From Desulfosporosinus sp. HMP52 (GTDB lineage Bacteria; Bacillota; Desulfitobacteriia; Desulfitobacteriales; Desulfitobacteriaceae): a stretch of 64,000 bases of DNA. The translations under genes were made by a program, and so were the position numbers. Below are positions 24,188-32,713 of the stretch, in pieces (the first letter of the stretch is position 1; every line of letters begins with the position of its first letter). The stretch covers positions 1 to 64,000 of the forward strand of contig NZ_JMGA01000020.1 of NCBI RefSeq assembly GCF_000765145.1, given 5' to 3'. A model generated the notes under the pieces. That model worked only from the letters and a program-made list of their open reading frames with translations, did no database searches and was not told where the DNA came from.

Positions 24188-25243
24188 GTGCGGCAAGTAA
24201 GTGTTAATTCGTTAAAGATGGGTGACATATTAGGCAAGACAATCTTCTCCAGCACAGGAAGAGTCCTGTTAGGTAAAGGTGTTAAACTTACTCCGTTGTA
24301 TATTGCGAAATTAAGGGATATGGGAATTTCCATACTTTATATTGAAGATGATCGTTTTGACGATGTAGTTGTAGAAGATGTTATTAGCGAAGAGCATCGC
24401 CGTGAGGCTATGGAAATTCTTGAGAAAAGTACAAGGTCGGTACGGTTAGGCAAAGATTTGGATGGGTTTGACCTAAAAAAAATTATCAATAAAATTGTCG
24501 AAGAGATCTTATTTAAAAAGGATATACTAGTCAATATGATGGATATGCGCAGCCTAGACAACCAGATGTTTGCCCATTCTGTCAACGTATGTGTCCTTTC
24601 GACTATTCTTGGTAAGGCCTTAATGCTTGACCGAGAAAAACTAGAGACCTTAGCTATTGGTGCAATAATGCATGATTTTGGAAAGATTCATCTTGATCCA
24701 CAGCTTATATCAAAAGTAAATTTAACAGAAGAAGAAATTGAAGTTCTTAAAACACATACTATCTTGGGATTTGAAGATCTTAGAAAACGAAAAGATCTTA
24801 ATCTAGTTGTCGCCCACATCGCTTTTCAGCATCATGAACATGTCAATGGAACAGGCTATCCCCGACGCTTGAAAGAGGGCGAAATACATCCACTGGCCCA
24901 AATTGTAGCTATTGCAGATCTTTACGACAAGCTGACTTCAGATCACAGTAATGTTAAACGAATTATGCCCCACGAGGCTTGTGAAATACTTATGGGTCTT
25001 GCTGGGGTATTATATCCCTTGGAAATGATTAGAGTTTTTTTAAAGAATATTGCCGCATATCCCACAGGAGTTACAGTACGACTCAATACAGGCGAGATTG
25101 GGGTCGTAGTCGATCAAAATCTAAGTATGCCTGCTAGACCGATTGTACGTGTTTTTGATGAGTCTGAATTTGGCTCAAATGTAGTCAAAGAGTACAATAT
25201 GGTGGGAAAACGTACAATCTTTATTGAGGAAGTCTTAAGCTAG
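24188..25243 (+). CDS. HD-GYP domain c-di-GMP phosphodiesterase
   Basis: A 351-residue protein with a short N-terminal domain of the DUF3391-like kind, then an HD-GYP domain (about residues 120-290). Visible are HSVNVCVLS, MHDFGKI, KTHTILGFEDL, HHEHVNGTGYPR and ADLYDKLTSD. The signature loop reads GTGYP, within family variation, and all metal ligands appear present. It should degrade c-di-GMP to pGpG or GMP. GTG 24188 is preceded by GGAAGGAGCAG. It lies 16 bases upstream of nth, so co-transcription is likely but functionally unexplained. Confidence 0.92.
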   Translation: MRQVSVNSLKMGDILGKTIFSSTGRVLLGKGVKLTPLYIAKLRDMGISILYIEDDRFDDVVVEDVISEEHRREAMEILEKSTRSVRLGKDLDGFDLKKIINKIVEEILFKKDILVNMMDMRSLDNQMFAHSVNVCVLSTILGKALMLDREKLETLAIGAIMHDFGKIHLDPQLISKVNLTEEEIEVLKTHTILGFEDLRKRKDLNLVVAHIAFQHHEHVNGTGYPRRLKEGEIHPLAQIVAIADLYDKLTSDHSNVKRIMPHEACEILMGLAGVLYPLEMIRVFLKNIAAYPTGVTVRLNTGEIGVVVDQNLSMPARPIVRVFDESEFGSNVVKEYNMVGKRTIFIEEVLS

Positions 25244-25259
25244 TTGCGGAGGTAACAGC

Positions 25260-25937
25260 ATGGCAAAGATTGGTTCAAAAGAGCCGGTTTCGATGTTGAT
25301 TTTTAATGCTTTGCAGGAGAGATTTCCTGATGCACACTGCGAGTTAGAGTACAACACGCCCTTCGAACTTTTAATTGCAACAATCTTATCTGCACAATGC
25401 ACAGACGAAAGAGTCAATCTTGTCACTGCTTCTCTATTTGCAGAAGCAAATACCCCCCAAGGGGTTCTAGACTTAGGGCTAGCCAAGCTCGAAAACAAAA
25501 TTCGCTCTTTGGGCCTTTACCACAATAAAGCTAAGAATATTCTTGCTGCCTGCCAAGTTCTAGTTGAAAACTTTCAGGGACAGGTACCTGGGGATGTGGA
25601 GTTACTTAAGATGCTTCCCGGTGTAGGACGAAAAACAGCTAATGTCGTTGTCAGCAATGCCTTTGGAATCCCATCAATTGCAGTTGATACTCATGTATTC
25701 AGAGTAGCCCATCGCTTGGGTCTCTCAACTGGCAAAACCCCTGAAAAAGTTGAAGACGATCTAATGGTGCTCTTTCCGCGAGACAAATGGTCATTGCTTC
25801 ACCATCTTCTTATTTTCCATGGAAGGAGAATTTGCAACGCTCGAAAGCCGGGATGTGAGGTATGCCCGGTTTCTGAGTATTGCAAGATGCACCGGGAAGA
25901 GGACGGTTTGGTTTCCCAGAAAATTAGAGAGGATTGA
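25260..25937 (+). CDS. nth: Endonuclease III
   Basis: Base-excision repair DNA glycosylase/AP lyase for oxidised pyrimidines, 225 residues. The helix-hairpin-helix LPGVGRKTANVV carries the catalytic Lys, and AVDTHVFRVAHRLG carries the catalytic Asp. The [4Fe-4S] ligands are at CNARKPGCEVCPVSEYC (C-x6-C-x2-C-x5-C). ATG 25260 follows TGCGGAGGTAAC. Its end overlaps the region upstream of the FAH-family gene. Confidence 0.97.
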   Translation: MAKIGSKEPVSMLIFNALQERFPDAHCELEYNTPFELLIATILSAQCTDERVNLVTASLFAEANTPQGVLDLGLAKLENKIRSLGLYHNKAKNILAACQVLVENFQGQVPGDVELLKMLPGVGRKTANVVVSNAFGIPSIAVDTHVFRVAHRLGLSTGKTPEKVEDDLMVLFPRDKWSLLHHLLIFHGRRICNARKPGCEVCPVSEYCKMHREEDGLVSQKIRED

Positions 25938-25942
25938 TTCTT

Positions 25943-26701
25943 ATGAAATATGTTCGTTTTCGCAGTAAAAGTGGGATTGGATATGGAATCCTTGAAGAAG
26001 AAAAAGTGCAGGTTCTGGATGGATCATTCTTAAATCCTCTTAGTAAGCCTACAGGTACTATGTTATCTATTGATGAGGTAGCCTTGCTTGCCCCTGTAGA
26101 GCCAAGTAAAGTAGTATGTGTTGGACTAAACTATGCTTTGCATGCCAAAGAGTTGGAACATTTATTACCGGATGATCCGGTTATTTTTCTAAAACCTAAA
26201 ACTAGTGTTATCGGCCCGGACGCTGAGATCGTTTATCCGAAAATCAGCCAACAAGTAGACTATGAGGCTGAATTGGCTGTTGTCATTGGGAAATCTATAA
26301 AGGAAGCTACTGAAATAGAAGCTCTAGAAGCAATTTTTGGTTATACCTGTGCCAATGATGTCACAGCCAGAGATCTGCAAAAAAAGGATGGTCAATGGAC
26401 CCGATCGAAATCCTTTGACACATTTTGTCCCCTCGGCCCCTGGGTTGTAACTGATTTAGACTCCAGTCAGTTAGATATTCAGTCAATCCTAAATGGAGAA
26501 ACTAAGCAATCTTCAAATACTCAGAATTTCATAACCCCAGTTCCTAAACTTATAAGCTTTATATCTCAAGTTATGACACTTAATCCTGGCGACGTAGTAC
26601 TTACTGGCACACCTGAGGGAGTAGGCCCTGTTCGCCCCGGAGATGAAGTTGTTGTAAAGATTCAAGGAATCGGGGAATTGCGCAATACTGTTAAAAAATG
26701 A
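25943..26701 (+). CDS. Fumarylacetoacetate hydrolase (FAH) family protein
   Basis: A 252-residue enzyme of the FAH superfamily, which includes acylpyruvases, oxaloacetate tautomerase/decarboxylases and hydroxyhepta-dienoate isomerases. Visible are the N-terminal CVGLNYALHAKEL, PVIFLKPKTSVIGP, the metal ligands in YEAELAVVIGK and ANDVTARDLQ, the DTFCPLGPWVV loop, and TGTPEGVGPV. ATG 25943 has the AGAGAGG site at 25927; an in-frame TTG at 25934 is less likely. It lies immediately after nth. The exact substrate is not predictable. Confidence 0.92.
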   Translation: MKYVRFRSKSGIGYGILEEEKVQVLDGSFLNPLSKPTGTMLSIDEVALLAPVEPSKVVCVGLNYALHAKELEHLLPDDPVIFLKPKTSVIGPDAEIVYPKISQQVDYEAELAVVIGKSIKEATEIEALEAIFGYTCANDVTARDLQKKDGQWTRSKSFDTFCPLGPWVVTDLDSSQLDIQSILNGETKQSSNTQNFITPVPKLISFISQVMTLNPGDVVLTGTPEGVGPVRPGDEVVVKIQGIGELRNTVKK

Positions 26702-26723
26702 TCTCATACATGGGGGTATAAGC

Positions 26724-27542
26724 ATGATTCGCATCGGGCATAACCCAAATACAAATATGTTGCCCATGTTCCATTTCTTAGATAAGAACCATCCTTTAAT
26801 AGAAGCGGTTATAGCTGAACCAACAGGGCATAATGCCATGTTAGCTGCCGGGGAGATAGATATGGCACCCATAAGCGCATTCTCCTACGGTGAGCATTGG
26901 AAGGATTACGCTATATTACCCAATCTCTCGGTTTCTACAAAAGGACGAGTTGGATCAATTATCTTGTTCTCTAAAGTACCTTTAAATGATTTAGATGGCT
27001 TGACAATTGCCTTAACCGACGCTTCGGCAACTTCTGTAAATTTGACGAAGATTATACTCCATCATTATTATGGAGTAATACCTCAGTATTTGACCATGTC
27101 TTCAAATCTCCAAGAAATGTTTTTAGTTGCTGATGCAGCACTCCTTATCGGAGATGCAGCCATTCAAGCGGCTTTACTTCAGCCCGACTGTTATATCTAT
27201 GATTTAGGCGAAGAGTGGTTGAAATTTACCGGTTGTTCTATGACGTATGCAGTGTGGGCATTTCCCAAATTACTCTTATCTGAGCGAGCGCAAGAAATCA
27301 AGATCATCCATAAACTGCTTATAGAGGCAAAAGTTAAGGCACTCTGTAATATGGAGGATGTTATCTTGACCTGTCAAACCATGCTTGGAGGGACACATGG
27401 TTTCTGGGCCGGATATTTTGCCCAGTTTAACTATGGTTTAGATAGCTCACTGGAGTGTGGATTAAATAAATATTTAGGCTTGTGTTTTGAACTCAGTTTA
27501 CTTCCTAGTCGTCCTGTTCTTGAGTTTTGGCCTAAGGAGTAG
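26724..27542 (+). CDS. mqnA: Chorismate dehydratase (futalosine menaquinone pathway)
   Basis: A 272-residue MqnA/MqnD-family protein. RIGHNPNTNMLPMFHFL, the ligand-loop-like EIDMAPISAFSYGEH, LLPNLSVSTKGRVGSIILFSK and the later LIGDAAIQA follow the MqnA pattern, in which chorismate is converted to 3-[(1-carboxyvinyl)oxy]benzoate. ATG 26724 follows TGGGGGTAT. It is co-directional with the FAH and GIY-YIG genes. MqnA and MqnD are related folds; the N-terminus favours MqnA, and mqnE at 43965 supports the pathway. Confidence 0.85.
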   Translation: MIRIGHNPNTNMLPMFHFLDKNHPLIEAVIAEPTGHNAMLAAGEIDMAPISAFSYGEHWKDYAILPNLSVSTKGRVGSIILFSKVPLNDLDGLTIALTDASATSVNLTKIILHHYYGVIPQYLTMSSNLQEMFLVADAALLIGDAAIQAALLQPDCYIYDLGEEWLKFTGCSMTYAVWAFPKLLLSERAQEIKIIHKLLIEAKVKALCNMEDVILTCQTMLGGTHGFWAGYFAQFNYGLDSSLECGLNKYLGLCFELSLLPSRPVLEFWPKE

Positions 27543-27545
27543 AGT

Positions 27546-27884
27546 ATGGGTTATTGGGTATACCTGGTAAGGTGTGGGAATAACACACTTTATACTGGCG
27601 CAACCACAGATTTAGACCGCAGGATAAAAGAACACAACCGAGGTTCTTCCGGTAGGAAAGGTGCAAAATACACTTCTTCACATCTACCGGTTACTTTAGC
27701 CCAAGCTTGGGAAGTTGGGACGTGGAGTGAAGCTTTAAGATTGGAGCATGCTATAAAAAGGTGCCTTAGAACAGAAAAGTGCCAGTTGATAAAAGAGCCG
27801 GAACACATTTATCAACTGGCAGAGCGCCGGGGGCTTTCTTTTTCGGCTTTATTGGTTTCAAAACACGATAAAATTAGTGATTAA
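27546..27884 (+). CDS. GIY-YIG nuclease-like protein (YhbQ/YazA type)
   Basis: A 112-residue single-domain GIY-YIG protein. GYWVYLVRCGNNTLYTGATT gives the two GIY-YIG strands (here YWVYLV and LYTGAT), followed by the Arg of DLDRRIKEHN, GAKYTSSHLPV and the LRLEHAIKR helix with the metal-binding Glu. Members of this UPF0213 group cut or bind DNA, with poorly known roles. ATG 27546 is 3 bases after mqnA. Confidence 0.9.
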   Translation: MGYWVYLVRCGNNTLYTGATTDLDRRIKEHNRGSSGRKGAKYTSSHLPVTLAQAWEVGTWSEALRLEHAIKRCLRTEKCQLIKEPEHIYQLAERRGLSFSALLVSKHDKISD

Positions 27885-27905
27885 AATTATCTGGAGGGAA
27901 AAACA

Positions 27906-28091
27906 TTGCCATTTGTACAAATTGATTTATTAGAAGGACGCACACTTGATCAAAAACGATTACTAGTAGAAAAAGTTACCCAGGCAATTATCGAGTCAAC
28001 TGGAGCGGCGCCAGAAAATATCTCGATTATTATTCGGGATATGCTAAAAGAAAATTACGCAAAGGCTGGTAAGCTTGCCAGTGACAAATAG
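27906..28091 (+). CDS. 4-oxalocrotonate tautomerase-family protein
   Basis: A 61-residue tautomerase-superfamily subunit. It starts with TTG 27906 behind TGGAGGGAAA. The residue after the initiator is Pro, the catalytic base of the family (PFVQIDLLEGRTLDQKR), and the later Arg (IIIRDM) fits the active-site arginine. The usual form is a hexamer of such small chains. The adjacent FAH-family gene may hint at keto-acid chemistry, but no full meta-cleavage pathway is present. A terminator follows. Confidence 0.92.
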   Translation: MPFVQIDLLEGRTLDQKRLLVEKVTQAIIESTGAAPENISIIIRDMLKENYAKAGKLASDK

Positions 28092-28109
28092 CAAAAAGCT
28101 AATTTCCTA

Positions 28110-28145
28110 ATAAAGTGCGAAGAGCATCATCTCTTCGCACTTTAT
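28110..28145. terminator. Bidirectional intrinsic terminator
   Basis: ATAAAGTGCGAAGAG (28110-28124) and CTCTTCGCACTTTAT (28131-28145) form a perfect 15-base stem with loop CATCAT, between convergent genes. Confidence 0.9.
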
Positions 28146-28204
28146 CGTACAATTATATAAAGTTAGCCTATTTTCTGAATAGCCGGGTGGTTAGAATGTG
28201 GCAG

Positions 28205-29593
28205 TTATACATTATAGGCGCTTCCGCCTAAAAACTCTCTTAAAATAGAGTTAAACGGAACCGTAGAAATATCTAAGACTTCAAAAAAGGATAACAGAGT
28301 TAAAAGGTGAACAGCCATTTCATAGTCTGGGCATTCCGGAGTAATTGAGACTAATAAATGCTCTGCATATGGGCGTAAGGCATTTAGTTCATACAAGAGG
28401 CTGGAGTTAAACATAACATCTGCTTCTTCCTGATAGGGAAAGATGTTATTATTTTCTCCTCGACGAACACTATCCCATTGTGCTAGTGTTCGAGCGGGTT
28501 CAGTTCCTCGAAATTGATTGTCCCTGACAAGACGGCGTATGAGTCGAACTTCAGTCGTAGAAACTCGCGTATAAGCATCAATATTGAGCTGGAATAGGGC
28601 GCTGACATATATCTTAAACATTTGTGAACGGTCCAGTGAAGGGAGTAATGCTGGGTTAAGAGCATGAATTCCTTCAATTACAAGAATCTCATCAGAACCC
28701 AAGCGCATGGTTCTTCCCGTTTGACATCTCCCGCCACAAACGAAATCGAAGAGTGGAGTTTCTACTTCAGATCCTCCGATTAAGGCGTTTAATTGATCGG
28801 CCAGGAGAGGTAAATCCAGAGCTTCTAAGCACTCAAAATCGTATTGACCGTTACTGTCCACTGGGGTCTTATCCCGGGGTAAGAAGTAATTATCGAGGGA
28901 TAAAGCAACTGGGCGGAGACCGTTAACACGTAATTGGGTGGACAATCGCTGAGCGAAGGTTGTTTTTCCGGAAGATGTAGGGCCGGAAATAAGGATAACT
29001 CTTACTTTAGAACGTTGGCTAAAGATTCGGTCGGCAATTGAAGAAATCGTCTTTTCGTGCAAAGCTTCTGCCAAATAGATCAGGTCTTGAGAAGACTTAC
29101 TTGAAATAATAGCATTCACATCATGAACATAAGAAAGGTGTAAGTTTTCAAGCCATCTTTGGGTTTCTGAAAATGTCGCAGATAGTTTTTCTGGTGGAAT
29201 AAAGGGAGACAGTGATTCAGGATGGTTTACGTTAGGAAAGAGAATGATAAACCCAGGCAAAAAATGTATCAACTTGAAATGTTTTAAAGACCCGGACCGT
29301 TCCAGAGGAGGATAGATTGTGGTGATCAAATCCAGATCAACTTGGCAATGATATAGATGGTCATTACAGGTTTGATAGGAGATTGTTTGATCTGACTCTA
29401 CCCAAACTTTTAAATGATCCTCAATAGTCTGGATTTCCCTGGAAGAGAGTACGGAGTTTTCAAGTTCACAGTATACACCATCCAGGATAGAGTGAGAAAT
29501 TTTAAGTTGTTCACCGGGAAAGAGTTCTTTAACAACTCCGATGAGTCCAATAATAAGAGTTTGACGATATTTACGGATTGAGTAATCTGACAT
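28205..29593 (-). CDS. Uridine kinase-like nucleoside kinase
   Basis: A 462-residue P-loop kinase. An N-terminal region (about residues 1-175) resembles a threonyl-tRNA-synthetase-like additional domain. The C-terminal uridine kinase/phosphoribulokinase domain has Walker A GPTSSGKTTFA (about residues 204-214), LSLDNYF, and LVIEGIHALNP. Similar two-domain proteins are common in Clostridia; the phosphorylated substrate may be a nucleoside but is not established. ATG 29593 follows AAAGGAGCG. It is divergent from thrC. Confidence 0.88.
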   Translation of the reverse strand: MSDYSIRKYRQTLIIGLIGVVKELFPGEQLKISHSILDGVYCELENSVLSSREIQTIEDHLKVWVESDQTISYQTCNDHLYHCQVDLDLITTIYPPLERSGSLKHFKLIHFLPGFIILFPNVNHPESLSPFIPPEKLSATFSETQRWLENLHLSYVHDVNAIISSKSSQDLIYLAEALHEKTISSIADRIFSQRSKVRVILISGPTSSGKTTFAQRLSTQLRVNGLRPVALSLDNYFLPRDKTPVDSNGQYDFECLEALDLPLLADQLNALIGGSEVETPLFDFVCGGRCQTGRTMRLGSDEILVIEGIHALNPALLPSLDRSQMFKIYVSALFQLNIDAYTRVSTTEVRLIRRLVRDNQFRGTEPARTLAQWDSVRRGENNNIFPYQEEADVMFNSSLLYELNALRPYAEHLLVSITPECPDYEMAVHLLTLLSFFEVLDISTVPFNSILREFLGGSAYNV

Positions 29594-29795
29594 TTCTGCG
29601 CTCCTTTCTGAAATCAGCGGATTTTCTTAAGAGGTATTCAACAATAAATTAGAAGTTTCCTTCAAAAGTCGAGTAAATTTTTAGACTAGATATACTTTGA
29701 ACTACTAAGAAGGAAATTTATTCTTATAAGGCGAATATACAGCAAATAGAATGTAAATAATTAATCGAGTTAATGGGGTCAAGGAGGGAAATGGA

Positions 29796-31280
29796 TTGTA
29801 CGAAAGCACACGGGGTAATCTTTACGGTCAAACAGCGTCACAAGCTATCACATTAGGAATGGTACCAGGCGGGGGACTTTTTGTTCCTTCGACGTTTCCC
29901 AACTTGAATTGGCAAGACCTTCAGGGGTTAACATATGGTGAGGTCGCTAAACGTGTTATGATGCCATATTTATCGGATTTCTCTGAGGAAGCAGTTGCGG
30001 AAATTATCAAAGTTTATTCTGACGGTCGATTTGCTGGAGAAGATCCGGCACCTTTAGTTCCCGTAGGAAGTTTGGGAGTACTGGAACTTTGGCATGGACC
30101 GACTGCAGCATTTAAAGACATGGCTTTGCAAGTATTGCCAGACTTATTAAAAACGAGTCTTAAACAGTTTAACCGAGAAGAGGACGTCTTAATTCTTGTG
30201 GCTACATCTGGGGATACTGGTAAAGCTGCCTTAGAAGGGTTCAAAAACAGAGAAGGAATGCACATTGTTGTCTTCTATCCTGCGGGCGGTGTAAGCCCGG
30301 TTCAAGAGCGTCAAATGACTACGACTGAAGGTTTAAATACTCATGTTGTGGGTGTGGTTGGAGGTAACTTCGATCAGTGTCAGACAGCTGTTAAAAAGAT
30401 TTTTGCTTCCGATACTTTGAAGACTCAGCTGCAAGAGAATAAGTTGATTTTCTCCTCCGCTAATTCTATTAACTGGGGTCGGCTTTTGCCGCAGATAGTA
30501 TACTATTACTGGGCATACTTACAGGCTGTCAAACAAGGTAAGGTTACTCCGGAGAGTAAAATAAATGTTGTAGTCCCTACCGGGAATTTTGGCAACTTAC
30601 AGGCTGCTTACTATGCTAAACGCATGGGGTTGCCCATCAACCGTATTATTTGTGCTTCGAATTCCAATAATGTTCTGGCAGATTTCTTTAAAACCGGTGT
30701 ATATCAGAGTCAACGGCCATTTTTTCAAACCATATCCCCTTCAATGGATATCTTAATCTCCAGCAACTTTGAGCGTTTTCTATTTGAAATGAGTGGACGG
30801 GATTCGGAAAAAATTCAGTCATGGTATGATGCAAGCAATCGAGGGGAATTTAAGGTTGATTCCGCTACTTTGAAAGAATGCCAAGACACTGTTTATGCTG
30901 GATGGGCTAATGAAGAAGAGACTCTTAATACAATTGCTAGCAGTTATGAAGAGTATGGATATGTCTTTGATCCCCATACTGCAGTTGCGATGAAAGTCTA
31001 TGATGATTATCTTACCGCAACCAAGGATCAAACATTCACAGTTATTGCTTCCACTGCAAGTCCTTTTAAGTTTTCTTCAAATGTAATTCGAGCTTTGGCA
31101 AAGGATCCAAAATCAACTTGCTCAAATGAGTGGGAAGCGCTGGAAGGCTTAAGTCAATTAACAGGATGGGAAATCCCCATAGGTTTACAAGGTTTGGATA
31201 AGAAGCCCGAGAAAAAAGCCAGATCATGCTCGCCTGAAGAAATTAGCGAGTTGATTACCAAAATGTTTATCGATAAGTAG
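29796..31280 (+). CDS. thrC: Threonine synthase
   Basis: PLP enzyme converting O-phosphohomoserine to threonine, 494 residues, of the longer (class with insert) type. The N-terminus reads YESTRGNLYGQTASQAI. The PLP-lysine motif is GPTAAFKDMALQVLPD, SGDTGKAAL is the phosphate-binding turn, and VVPTGNFGNLQAAYYAKRMG follows. TTG 29796 lies 9 bases after AAGGAGGGA. It is alone between divergent and convergent neighbours; no hom or thrB is adjacent. Confidence 0.96.
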   Translation: MYESTRGNLYGQTASQAITLGMVPGGGLFVPSTFPNLNWQDLQGLTYGEVAKRVMMPYLSDFSEEAVAEIIKVYSDGRFAGEDPAPLVPVGSLGVLELWHGPTAAFKDMALQVLPDLLKTSLKQFNREEDVLILVATSGDTGKAALEGFKNREGMHIVVFYPAGGVSPVQERQMTTTEGLNTHVVGVVGGNFDQCQTAVKKIFASDTLKTQLQENKLIFSSANSINWGRLLPQIVYYYWAYLQAVKQGKVTPESKINVVVPTGNFGNLQAAYYAKRMGLPINRIICASNSNNVLADFFKTGVYQSQRPFFQTISPSMDILISSNFERFLFEMSGRDSEKIQSWYDASNRGEFKVDSATLKECQDTVYAGWANEEETLNTIASSYEEYGYVFDPHTAVAMKVYDDYLTATKDQTFTVIASTASPFKFSSNVIRALAKDPKSTCSNEWEALEGLSQLTGWEIPIGLQGLDKKPEKKARSCSPEEISELITKMFIDK

Positions 31281-31314
31281 AGTCTATCTAAAGTTATATT
31301 TAAAAGTTATATGA

Positions 31315-31345
31315 TTAAGGAGTGAGGATTATCCTCACTCCTTAA
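31315..31345. terminator. Bidirectional intrinsic terminator
   Basis: TTAAGGAGTGAGG (31315-31327) pairs with CCTCACTCCTTAA (31333-31345). It serves thrC and overlaps the last codon of pheA on the other strand. Confidence 0.88.
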
Positions 31346-32205
31346 AAAGTTCTCTCTTGGGGGTGTGCTTTGGGGTAGGAACCAAGAAGTTTAACCGATA
31401 TGTGTTCTTCTTTAAATGCCCAAAGTACATCTTGAATGGGGGGAGCAAAGACATAGCCGTCGACATCAACAAAGAAAACATATTCTCCAAGTATACGTTT
31501 TGAGGGACGAGATTCTATACGACTTAAATTAATATGTCGTTTGGCAAATTCCCCTAATATTCGATATAAAGAGCCCGGAGTGTTTTCGGCAATCACCAAT
31601 AGTGAGGTTTTATCATCGCCGTCGGACATTTCCGCAAGGTTATGACCAACCATCACGAAACGAGTGGCGTTTAAGGTAGCATCTTGGATACATTCTTTGA
31701 GAATATGCAAATTATAGAGACGGGCTGCTCGACGCGGACCGATAGCCGCCCAATTTTCTCGGATGGAAGATATTCTATGGGCCGCTTCCGCAGTACTAAG
31801 ACAAGTGATTTGCTGAGCATTAGGCAGATGATTCTCTAGGAAATCCCTGCATTGCCCGATCGCTTGCTCATGAGAATAAATTCGTTCGATTTGTTCAAGT
31901 GGCATAGATTCGTGTGCTAAGAGACATTGGTCAATTGGATGGATAAATTCATGGGTAATAAAGAGGTGCTCAGTTTGTCCCAGCGTATCCATTGTTACGC
32001 CTACTTGACCTTCTGTCGAATTCTCTAAAGGGACAAAAGCCCAGTCGATTTCATGATCATTGCAGGCAAATAGTAATTTGGGTATCGTTGAAAATGGGAT
32101 CAGATCTGGGGCTGTTGCTGTTAAATCAGGGTGAGCAGCTAAAAATAAAAGTATAGCCTCCTCTGAAAAACTTCCCTTTGGACCTAAAAAACCAATTTTT
32201 TGCAT
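31342..32205 (-). CDS. pheA: Prephenate dehydratase
   Basis: Converts prephenate to phenylpyruvate in phenylalanine synthesis, 287 residues. The start IGFLGPKGSFSEEAI and the VPLENSTEGQVG loop belong to the catalytic domain, and LNATRFVMVG is the TRF active-site motif. The C-terminal ACT domain (about residues 200-280) has NTPGSLYRILGEF and the ESRPSK motif of Phe-inhibited enzymes. ATG 32205 follows AAGGAGATAG. It has a long upstream region with a terminator-like hairpin on the same strand, so attenuation is conceivable. Confidence 0.96.
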   Translation of the reverse strand: MQKIGFLGPKGSFSEEAILLFLAAHPDLTATAPDLIPFSTIPKLLFACNDHEIDWAFVPLENSTEGQVGVTMDTLGQTEHLFITHEFIHPIDQCLLAHESMPLEQIERIYSHEQAIGQCRDFLENHLPNAQQITCLSTAEAAHRISSIRENWAAIGPRRAARLYNLHILKECIQDATLNATRFVMVGHNLAEMSDGDDKTSLLVIAENTPGSLYRILGEFAKRHINLSRIESRPSKRILGEYVFFVDVDGYVFAPPIQDVLWAFKEEHISVKLLGSYPKAHPQERTF

Positions 32206-32713
32206 GTCTATCTCCTTCCTAAATATAAAGAGATATTAGCAGTAGCCAAATCTCTAGGTTAATTGTCTGATTTGAATCTTTGAGGGTTTGTTGGATTGTT
32301 ATCGCAGCTAGATAATAAGTGCAGGTATAAAAAAAACTGTCCCATCATTTAAAGATGAGTCAGAATCTTATAGAGCCTAGGTATAGGAGCTACAATTCTG
32401 CCATATTATGTAAAGGATTGATGAATATTGAGTATTTTCCTACTATCATAATACAGATAGAGATTAACGGCAAGTTATCGTCGAAAGCAAATAGCAATAT
32501 ACTTGCATAGGTCGCAATGATCGAGTAAAATATAACTTGGAAGGTTGGGGAACCTTCCAAGGGGATAGTGGACAAGGTGGAGCAGGCAGTGGAACGTACG
32601 CTGCCTGTTTCGCTGTGTTTAAGGGTAATTTTCAAAGTCTCTAGAAAATAGTAATTTACAGTTAGGATGTATATAATAATAAAGGTAATTATTACTAAAG
32701 GAGGTTACTATTT
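32206..32713. other. Structured intergenic region between pheA and pepF
   Basis: About 500 bases without a supported gene. It holds two perfect hairpins, 32536-32546 with 32551-32561 (11 bases, loop GGGG) and 32583-32589 with 32601-32607, plus a terminator-like hairpin on the minus strand at 32329-32363. A small minus-strand open frame (32390-32635) lacks a start signal. The region may carry a leader for either gene or a small RNA. Confidence 0.5.
32329..32363 (-). terminator. Terminator-like hairpin upstream of pheA
   Basis: CTGTCCCATC (32337-32346) and GATGAGTCAG (32354-32363) pair at 8 of 10 positions. On the minus strand the stem is followed by eight T residues (32336-32329), about 125 bases upstream of pheA. 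Confidence 0.6.

Noticed and set aside
32560..32620. T-box leader upstream of pepF
   Set aside because: A GTGGAAC string resembles part of the T-box core, but the conserved ACCGCG part, specifier domain and following terminator are missing.
32390..32635. 81-codon minus-strand frame upstream of pheA
   Set aside because: No ribosome binding site and it spans perfect hairpins, which fits structured non-coding DNA better.
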